From positions 1 through 50,806 of the forward strand of contig CAMAWP010000014.1 in the NCBI GenBank assembly GCA_945861765.1: a stretch of 50,806 bases of DNA, read 5' to 3'. This stretch comes from Akkermansia muciniphila. Its GTDB lineage: Bacteria > Verrucomicrobiota > Verrucomicrobiia > Limisphaerales > SIBE01. The notes beneath the pieces were generated by a model. That model saw only the letters and a program-made list of their open reading frames with translations. It did no database searches and was not told the origin of the DNA. Of the stretch, positions 49,131 to 50,806 are shown piece after piece. The position numbers and the translations under genes are program-made. The first letter of the stretch is position 1, and each line of letters begins with the position of its first letter.

Positions 49131-50387
49131 TTATTTCTCTGTCAGCGTTCCCACTCCAGGCAATTCGCTCCCCTCAAGAAACTCGAGACTCGCTCCGCCT
49201 CCGGTGCTCATGAAGGTAACTTGATCGCCCAGCCCGGCAGTGTTCAGCGCCTTGACACTGTCTCCGCCGCCAATGATGCTCTTGGCGTTGCTCCTCTGGG
49301 TGGCTTCAACGACGGCCCGAGCGATGGCAAACGTCCCCTCAGCAAATCGCGGGTCTTCAAAAATGCCCATTGGCCCATTCCAGAGAACTGTCTTGGCGCT
49401 CTTTATTACATCGCTATACGCCTTGATGGTCGCAGGGCCAATATCAACGCCACCCGCATCATCCGGCAAATCTGGCGTGAGGTTGACACGCGGATTTTGC
49501 ATCTCGATGATCGGCTTCCCTTTCTTGTTCACCTTGCCGGTATCGACGGGCGTCGCAATCACGTCATCGCTGGGCAATAAAAACTGCACTCCCCGATCCT
49601 TGGCCTTTTGCAAGGCAGCAATAGCCACGTCGATCCTATCCGCTTCCACCAGCGATTTACCAACCTTGAAACCTTGAGCTAAACGGAATGTGTAAGCCAT
49701 CGCGCCACCGATAAGAATCGCTTCCGCTTTTTGAAGCAGCCGATCGATGACCTTGATTTTGTCCGACACTTTCGCGCCGCCTAAAATCACAACGAAAGGA
49801 CGAGCCGGATCTTGCAGTTCCTCTCCCAAAAATTTCAACTCGCGCTCCATCAGGAGGCCCGCCGCGCATAAGCCACCAGAGGCCGCAATGACGCGCGCAA
49901 CACCTTCCGTCGATGCATGAGCCCGATGCGCTGCGCCAAAAGCATCGTTGACATAGAGATCAGCCAACTTCGCCAGCCTTTCCGCGAAGCCCCGGTCGTT
50001 TGCCTCTTCTCCGCTGTGATAGCGGACGTTCTCCAGCAAAAGAATATCTCCAGGCTGAAGCAACTCGACCGTCTTCTCGACCTTCTCGCCAATACAGTCG
50101 TCGATAAATGCCACAGGACGACAGATCAAGTCTGCCAGCTTGGCGGCGACCGGACGGAGCGACATGGACGGATCGCGCTTTCCTTTCGGGCGTCCGAGAT
50201 GTGCGGCCAGGATAATCCGGGCTCCCTTCTCGAGGAGCAACTCCAGCGTGGGCAGAGTCTCTTCGATACGGGTCGCATCATTGATGACCATTTGGCCATC
50301 CTTCTCTTCCATAGGGACGTTGTAGTCCACACGGAGGAAAACCCGTTTCCCGCGCACGTTCAAATCACGAACCGTTAGCTTAGCCAT
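49131..50387 (-). CDS. pgk: Phosphoglycerate kinase
   Basis: 418 residues. It makes ATP from 1,3-bisphosphoglycerate. MAKLTVRDLNVRGKRVFLRV then DYNVPMEEKDGQMVINDATR (the RVDxNVP signature), LAAHLGRPKGKRDPSMSLRP, LLENVRYHSGEEANDRGFAE, VILGGAKVSDKIKVIDRLLQ, VLWNGPMGIFEDPRFAEGTF and SIIGGGDSVKALNTAGLGD are all standard. No gapA lies next to it in this window; upstream are 371 gene-free bases and a tRNA. Confidence 0.97.
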   Translation of the reverse strand: MAKLTVRDLNVRGKRVFLRVDYNVPMEEKDGQMVINDATRIEETLPTLELLLEKGARIILAAHLGRPKGKRDPSMSLRPVAAKLADLICRPVAFIDDCIGEKVEKTVELLQPGDILLLENVRYHSGEEANDRGFAERLAKLADLYVNDAFGAAHRAHASTEGVARVIAASGGLCAAGLLMERELKFLGEELQDPARPFVVILGGAKVSDKIKVIDRLLQKAEAILIGGAMAYTFRLAQGFKVGKSLVEADRIDVAIAALQKAKDRGVQFLLPSDDVIATPVDTGKVNKKGKPIIEMQNPRVNLTPDLPDDAGGVDIGPATIKAYSDVIKSAKTVLWNGPMGIFEDPRFAEGTFAIARAVVEATQRSNAKSIIGGGDSVKALNTAGLGDQVTFMSTGGGASLEFLEGSELPGVGTLTEK

Positions 50388-50758
50388 AACTCAAATAGGC
50401 GCGAAGCATAGCGAAGCTCGCAGTTCCGTCAAAGGGGAATTCAAATCGAAATTCAAGACGGGATTCCTACTCACTCATTGGCAGTCACAAGGTATGACGA
50501 ACTCAAGAAAACGACTTGGATCAACTTGGGTATGGAAAAAGATCGCTAAAAACGGACAATTTCGGGGGAAAGTGTTGTAAGAATTTGGTAAACCCGCTGG
50601 CGAGGGGCGTTAAGCGCAAAGGATTTGCCATAGTTCGGTTTCTAGTAGCAAATCCTTGCATTCCCAATGCATCTGGTTGCTTTTGGGCCCGAAGGGCTGG
50701 AACGTGCTGAACTCATTGATTTTATTGGGTTTTTGAATGCGGGTAGGGGCTTGGTAGA
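50388..50758. other. 371-bp gene-free stretch between pgk and a tRNA
   Basis: No convincing ORF; short frames here have no conserved look. A perfect inverted repeat AAGGATTTGC (50619-50628) and GCAAATCCTT (50648-50657) separated by 19 nt is present, with a smaller GCAAA/TTTGC repeat overlapping its left arm. The stretch must contain the pgk promoter; no match stood out. Confidence 0.6.
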
Positions 50759-50806
50759 TGGTGCCAGAGGCCGGGATTGAACCGGCGACCAAAGGCTTAT
50801 GAGTTC
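50759..50806 (-). tRNA. Partial tRNA (apparent CAT anticodon, Met-like), 5' half beyond the window
   Basis: The last 48 nt on the minus strand read as a tRNA 3' half: anticodon loop CTCATAA, T-arm GCCGG-TTCAATC-CCGGC, acceptor strand CTCTGGC, discriminator A and encoded CCA. The loop position gives anticodon CAT, so an elongator Met or Ile2 tRNA. The two stem bases next to the loop that can be seen (A·G and A·C) do not pair, so the identity is tentative until the 5' half is read. Confidence 0.75.

Noticed and set aside
50516-50710. 64-codon plus-strand frame in the pgk-tRNA interval
   Set aside because: No conserved look, no ribosome-binding site, and it includes the inverted repeat.
50610-50792. 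60-codon minus-strand frame starting MVAGSIPASGT
   Set aside because: The start is the translated tRNA 3' half; the rest is unconserved spacer.

Overview
The window is 50.8 kb of a bacterial chromosome that looks verrucomicrobial, most likely a Pedosphaera/Limisphaera-type lineage. The pointers are a DUF1501 protein with a Tat signal, a secreted PQQ-like propeller, a 51-residue small basic protein of the type shared by Verrucomicrobia, Planctomycetes and Chlamydiae, low-complexity tails on S11, S5, L17 and SecG, and the absence of rpmD (L30). These rest on recalled family features; no database search was possible.

Left part (1-6.2 kb, all on the minus strand): a cut-off secreted cyclophilin-type peptidyl-prolyl isomerase, an AlbA_2-domain protein, a 93-residue protein translationally coupled (ATGA) to a nucleotidyltransferase-fold protein, a DUF1501 protein, a PQQ-like beta-propeller and an SMP-30/gluconolactonase-like lactonase. 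This is the only accessory-looking stretch.

Centre (6.3-38.1 kb, minus strand): one nearly unbroken gene-expression supercluster. In transcription order it is tRNA-Thr, tuf, tRNA-Trp, tRNA-Ser, secE, nusG, rplK, rplA, rplJ, rplL, rpoB, rpoC, rpsL, rpsG, fusA, then the S10, spc and alpha operons ending at rplQ. A promoter (TTGACA-16-TATATT) precedes tRNA-Thr, another (TTGCAA-16-TAATAT) precedes rpsL, and a strong intrinsic terminator follows rplQ. A hairpin plus U-run lies between rplL and rpoB, and another between rpsG and fusA. The main anomaly is between secY and map. The adenylate kinase gene normally found there is still recognisable over its full 642 bp but is destroyed by stops, frameshifts and loss of the P-loop. 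EF-Tu also has an unusual switch I.

Right part (38.1-50.8 kb): RNase HIII on the minus strand; then on the plus strand the small basic protein, an RsuA/RluB-type pseudouridine synthase, an SH3-repeat protein, folD, a DUF6941-like protein and a membrane protein. Converging on these is a minus-strand run: pgk, tpiA, secG, then an oligopeptide ABC transporter binding protein and two permeases without ATPases. A 371-bp gene-free stretch and a cut-off tRNA with an apparent CAT anticodon end the window.

No phage, insertion sequence, CRISPR array or complete defence system was seen. The best leads are the dead adk, the EF-Tu switch I, the coupled nucleotidyltransferase/93-residue pair and a structured rplJ-rplL spacer.
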